Assembly (NCBI GenBank): GCA_030666035.1
Contig: DAOUYQ010000031.1
Span: forward strand, 1 to 8,381
From: Microcaldota archaeon
Lineage (GTDB): Archaea; Micrarchaeota; Micrarchaeia; Anstonellales; Bilamarchaeaceae
DNA length: 8,381 nucleotides
Reading direction: 5' to 3'
Under the pieces are notes generated by a model. That model saw nothing but the letters and a program-made list of their open reading frames with translations, was not told the origin of the DNA and ran no database searches. A program made the position numbers and the translations under genes. The number at the start of each line of letters is the position of its first letter. Positions within the stretch are counted from its first letter, which is position 1. Shown piece by piece: positions 5,638-8,381 of this stretch.

Positions 5638-6936
5638 ATGTACGAAATTTGGGGCGGCTGGGTAATCACTTCAGATGGAATTAAGGAAAACTATTCTCTT
5701 GCAATAGAAAATGGCATTATTGTGGACATGGGTGAGCGCAACGAGATGCGCAAAAAATACAAATTTGATGACTCAATTGGCAAATACCACAGGATTGTCT
5801 GCCCCGGGTTTGTAGATGCGCACATGCACTCATACCAAATTGCAACAAAAGGCCTAACTGCGGACAAAAGCCTTCTTGAATGGCTAAAAAAATACATCTG
5901 GAAGTGGGAGGGGGAGCTCACAAAAGAAAAGGCAAAAGCATGCGCAGAGTCAGCCTACCTGCATATGCTCCACTGCGGGGTTACAACGTTTTCTGATTAC
6001 ACTTCTGTTCACCATGTGGATGAGGCATTTAAGGCTGCAAAGAAATTCGGGATGCGCGCAGTAATTGGAAAAACGCTGATGGACAGGAATTCTCCCCCAA
6101 AATTGCAGCAGGGCACCGGTACCTGCCTAAAAGAAAGTGAAGCCCTAATCAAAAAATGGCATGGAAAAAACAATGGGCTTCTTAGCTATGCAGTTACCCC
6201 GCGCTTTGCAATGACCTCAACTGATTCTCTTTTGCGCGGGTGCAAAAAGCTCTGCAGCAAATACAAAGTGCTCTTCCGCACACATACTGAAGAAAACAGG
6301 AATGAAATTAAATGGGAGAAGAAAACTTATGGGGAAAGCATCATCCGGCACCTGGATAAGCTCGGGCTGCTCAATGAAAACGCACTTCTTACCCATTGCG
6401 TGTGGACTTCCAAAAAAGACATTGGCTTAATGGCAAAAAGAGGTGCGTCCCTTGCCCACTGCCCGGGCTCCAATATGCTCCTTGCAAGCGGAACCCCAGA
6501 TATTCCCTACATGCTAGAAAAAGGAGTAAACGTATGCCTGGGAACAGATGTTGCTGCATATTATAATTTCAGCATGTTTGAGCAATCACGGCTTGCCTGC
6601 TTAATGCAAAAGGAGGAGCGGCATGACCCGTATGCAATGGACCACACACGTGCATTTGCAATGGCAACAAAGAATGGGGCAAAGGGGCTTGGGCTGCATA
6701 ACACAGGGGAAATCAAAGTCGGGAACAAAGCAGATGTAATCCTGCTTTCCACTACACACCTTGCATTCTCCCCGCTTAACGATGTAATAAGCCAGATTGT
6801 TTACTCTAGTTTTCCATACGCAGTGGACAGTGTAATCTGCAACGGGAAAGTGCTCATGCGGGAGCGGGAAGTGCTCACAACTGATGCAAGAAAAATAATG
6901 TACCGTGCAAAGGAGATTCTTGGAGTAAAAAAGTAG
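5638..6936 (+). CDS. guaD: guanine deaminase
   Basis: A 432-residue amidohydrolase that should hydrolyse guanine to xanthine and ammonia. Zinc ligands of the fold are present: HMH at 62-64, His216, His253 and Asp304. Features favouring guanine deaminase over related adenosine or chlorohydrolase enzymes are KFGMRAVIGKTLMDRN at 136-151, VTPRFAMT at 186-193 with the Arg189-Phe190 pair of the guanine pocket, THTEENRNEI at 215-224 with Glu219, and the HCPGSN and GTDVAAYY motifs. These line up with the human enzyme as I remember it. ATG 5638 is preceded by GGGAA (5630-5634), part of a small palindrome, with short spacing. The EamA transporter gene follows after 9 nt. Deaminated or salvaged purines may be exchanged through that carrier, which is inference. 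Confidence 0.85.
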   Translation: MYEIWGGWVITSDGIKENYSLAIENGIIVDMGERNEMRKKYKFDDSIGKYHRIVCPGFVDAHMHSYQIATKGLTADKSLLEWLKKYIWKWEGELTKEKAKACAESAYLHMLHCGVTTFSDYTSVHHVDEAFKAAKKFGMRAVIGKTLMDRNSPPKLQQGTGTCLKESEALIKKWHGKNNGLLSYAVTPRFAMTSTDSLLRGCKKLCSKYKVLFRTHTEENRNEIKWEKKTYGESIIRHLDKLGLLNENALLTHCVWTSKKDIGLMAKRGASLAHCPGSNMLLASGTPDIPYMLEKGVNVCLGTDVAAYYNFSMFEQSRLACLMQKEERHDPYAMDHTRAFAMATKNGAKGLGLHNTGEIKVGNKADVILLSTTHLAFSPLNDVISQIVYSSFPYAVDSVICNGKVLMREREVLTTDARKIMYRAKEILGVKK

Positions 6937-6945
6937 GGGGGATAT

Positions 6946-7794
6946 ATGCTGCAGTTTATTTATGGCTTGGGCGCACTTTCCGGGTTTGCACTGCAGAACA
7001 TACTTTTCAAGAAAGTAATGGAAAAAAGTTCCCCTGTGAGGGCGATTACTTACAGAAGCTCCATTATTTCATTCCTGTTGATTCTCTCCTCACTATTTTT
7101 TGTTTCTTCTTTTGCAATTCCGCAAAATTTGTATCCAGTGCTGCTCTTTGAGGTAATTATTGGCGCAGCAGCCCTCCTGATGTTTTTTACTGCCCTCAAA
7201 AGGGGAAAGGCAGCCGTGATAGGGGCACTTGCGCAAATGTTTGTGCTGGTAGTAATTATTATAGGTGTTTTTGTTTTCGGGGAAACCCTCTCACTGCTTA
7301 GGTGGATGGGTGCAGGGATACTTGTGCTGGGCGGATTTATGGTTGCCTTTGAAAAGTTTAGCCTAAAAGAGCTGAAGCTGGAAAAAGGGACTATTATGGT
7401 TATGGGAACCATACTTGGATGGGGCATCTATTATTCATACATAAAAGATGTTGTAACCGGAGTGGGGCCATTTTATGCATCTGTGCTCCTGGAAACCGGG
7501 ATATTCATTGCTATCCTCTTATACGCATTTATCCGGAAGGAAAAACTTGGCATGCCCAGGAAAGGGATGGGGAACTGTGTAATTGGCGGGGGAATTGCAA
7601 TAACAATTGCAACACTTGGCTATACTTTTTCTGTAGAGGCAGTTGGAATTGTGCTTACTGCAATGATGGTTGCTGCAGTTCCTGTAGTAAATGCAATTTT
7701 TGCAAGAATCTTCCTCAAAGAAGAATTAAGCAAAGTAAAATATGCTTCAATTGTTTTGCTCATGGTTGGCCTAATGCTGATTGCAGCAGGTTAA
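6946..7794 (+). CDS. EamA/DMT-family transporter, ten membrane helices
   Basis: A 282-residue integral membrane protein of the drug/metabolite transporter type. Ten hydrophobic segments can be read, roughly at 2-20, 38-56, 62-84, 90-110, 117-135, 147-165, 175-195, 210-228, 233-255 and 262-281, arranged as two EamA repeats. The ends of both repeats carry the typical FGE- or KEE-type acidic turn (VFGETLSLLRWMGAGILVLGG and FLKEELSKVKYASIVLLMVGL, each seen in part). A strong GGGGGGAT Shine-Dalgarno tract (6936-6943) precedes ATG 6946. It lies 9 nt after guanine deaminase, so it is cotranscribed with a purine operon. The substrate cannot be told from sequence; nucleobases or amino acids are both known for the superfamily. 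Confidence 0.85.
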   Translation: MLQFIYGLGALSGFALQNILFKKVMEKSSPVRAITYRSSIISFLLILSSLFFVSSFAIPQNLYPVLLFEVIIGAAALLMFFTALKRGKAAVIGALAQMFVLVVIIIGVFVFGETLSLLRWMGAGILVLGGFMVAFEKFSLKELKLEKGTIMVMGTILGWGIYYSYIKDVVTGVGPFYASVLLETGIFIAILLYAFIRKEKLGMPRKGMGNCVIGGGIAITIATLGYTFSVEAVGIVLTAMMVAAVPVVNAIFARIFLKEELSKVKYASIVLLMVGLMLIAAG

Positions 7795-7838
7795 ATTACA
7801 CATCAAACAATACGCTTATGTGCCAGTCCCCGCCCTGC

Positions 7839-7845
7839 TTTTTTT
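7839..7845 (+). terminator. T-run terminator after the EamA gene
   Basis: Seven consecutive T bases stand 45 nt after the EamA stop, following a GC-rich CCCCGCCCTGC stretch. This is the expected archaeal termination signal for the purN-guaD-EamA operon. Unlike the other operon ends in the window, this one has no TGTAACCATGGTTACA palindrome. Confidence 0.55.
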
Positions 7846-7874
7846 CCACACCCGGATGAGATACAAGTAATACC

Positions 7875-7891
7875 ATATATTTATATATTAA
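7875..7891 (+). promoter_or_regulatory. glutamine amidotransferase gene promoter
   Basis: A long TATA-like tract (TATATATTTATATATTAA region) is centred about 26-27 nt before the ATG at 7911, and no Shine-Dalgarno motif is seen, so the transcript is probably leaderless. The gene is therefore transcribed apart from the upstream operon. Confidence 0.6.
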
Positions 7892-7910
7892 ACCACACAT
7901 AAATTATAAT

Positions 7911-8381
7911 ATGAAACCAGTTTTGCTCTTGGATGTTGGAATGCAGCGTGGCGCATTGGGCAGGCTGGAGGCTAATAGAGATTTTGCGAATAAAGGCGTG
8001 CTTAAGGTTGCCGGGAAAGCGGGCTTGAAGCTGGAACGATTTCTGCTTGTTGAAGGCCCTAACCTAAGCGATAAAGAAGCAAAGAAAATCGTGGAAGGAA
8101 GAATGGGGGTAATCCTGGGGGGTAGCGGAATGGTCCACCCAACAGATGACAGTGAGAAACTGGGCAACAGATTTCTAAAGGGAAGGATCTCCAGCGGAAC
8201 GATAAACACAACTGCACTCAGAATAATCACGGAGTGCTGCAAGCAAGGGGTTCCCTTGCTCGGAATCTGCTATGGGCATCAGAGGATAACACGTTTTGCA
8301 GGCGACGAGATAGTTGAAGTGCCAGAGCATGAATTCGGATTCGTTAGCATAAAGATTACAGAGGATGGAAGGCAGGATGCA
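7911..8381 (+). CDS. class I glutamine amidotransferase, GMP-synthase-like, 3' end missing
   Basis: The frame is open from ATG 7911 to the window edge, giving 157 residues without a stop. Residues 66-73 (GVILGGSG) form the oxyanion strand turn, and LLGICYGHQ at 116-124 holds the nucleophile Cys120 that takes ammonia from glutamine. EHEFGFVSIKIT at 139-150 resembles the segment after the nucleophile in GMP synthase amidotransferase subunits. The catalytic His and Glu would lie beyond the edge. In many archaea this subunit of GMP synthase is a separate gene (guaAa), which fits a purine neighbourhood. The N-terminal 60 residues, however, do not show the usual GuaA opening, so another acceptor enzyme is possible. 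I leave the symbol blank. Confidence 0.75.
   Translation, partial: MKPVLLLDVGMQRGALGRLEANRDFANKGVLKVAGKAGLKLERFLLVEGPNLSDKEAKKIVEGRMGVILGGSGMVHPTDDSEKLGNRFLKGRISSGTINTTALRIITECCKQGVPLLGICYGHQRITRFAGDEIVEVPEHEFGFVSIKITEDGRQDA

Noticed and set aside
7419..7859. 146-residue frame overlapping the end of the EamA gene
   Set aside because: It is rich in Cys and Asn from an out-of-frame reading of membrane-helix codons, while the overlapping frame is a clear transporter.

Overview
The window looks like chromosomal DNA from an archaeon. Genes are tightly packed, first genes of transcription units have an AT-rich TATA-like box about 26-27 nt before the start codon (leaderless layout), internal operon genes use short Shine-Dalgarno-like motifs, and runs of T follow some gene ends. 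Gene content fits this: a VapBC pair with a ribbon-helix-helix antitoxin and an archaeal-style HTH-ACT protein. A DPANN-type lineage is possible, but the sequence alone does not settle it. No rRNA, tRNA, CRISPR array or transposase was seen.

Left part (1-990): the 3' part of a 5-formyltetrahydrofolate cyclo-ligase gene, then a short single-domain asparaginase-like protein, both on +. These converge with a vapBC toxin-antitoxin operon on - (988-1645). Centre (1748-4948): argG and argH, overlapping and on -, diverge from a + strand HTH-ACT protein across a short promoter region. They encode the last two steps of arginine synthesis plus a possible amino-acid sensor. Right part (5006-7794): purN, a guanine deaminase and a ten-helix EamA/DMT transporter in one + operon, a purine-centred set. 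Finally a separately promoted class I glutamine amidotransferase (GMP-synthase-like) runs off the right edge.

The most unusual structure is not a gene. The arginine block is bounded by two 47-bp inverted repeats (1748-1794 and 4902-4948). Each has a perfect 16-bp palindrome, TGTAACCATGGTTACA, on the inside, a variable 13-bp spacer, and an identical 18-mer on the outside. A third copy of the palindrome sits between the convergent asparaginase-like and vapC genes. All three copies touch or nearly touch stop codons, and one contains the argH stop codon, where ArgH ends earlier than is usual for the family. This could be the footprint of a mobile or exchangeable arginine cassette, or a family of dedicated 3'-end elements.

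Folate, purine and arginine genes may be functionally linked: the cyclo-ligase feeds the one-carbon folate pool from which PurN takes 10-formyl-tetrahydrofolate; guanine deaminase and a GMP-synthase-like amidotransferase act on guanine metabolism. This is inference from neighbourhood, not proof.
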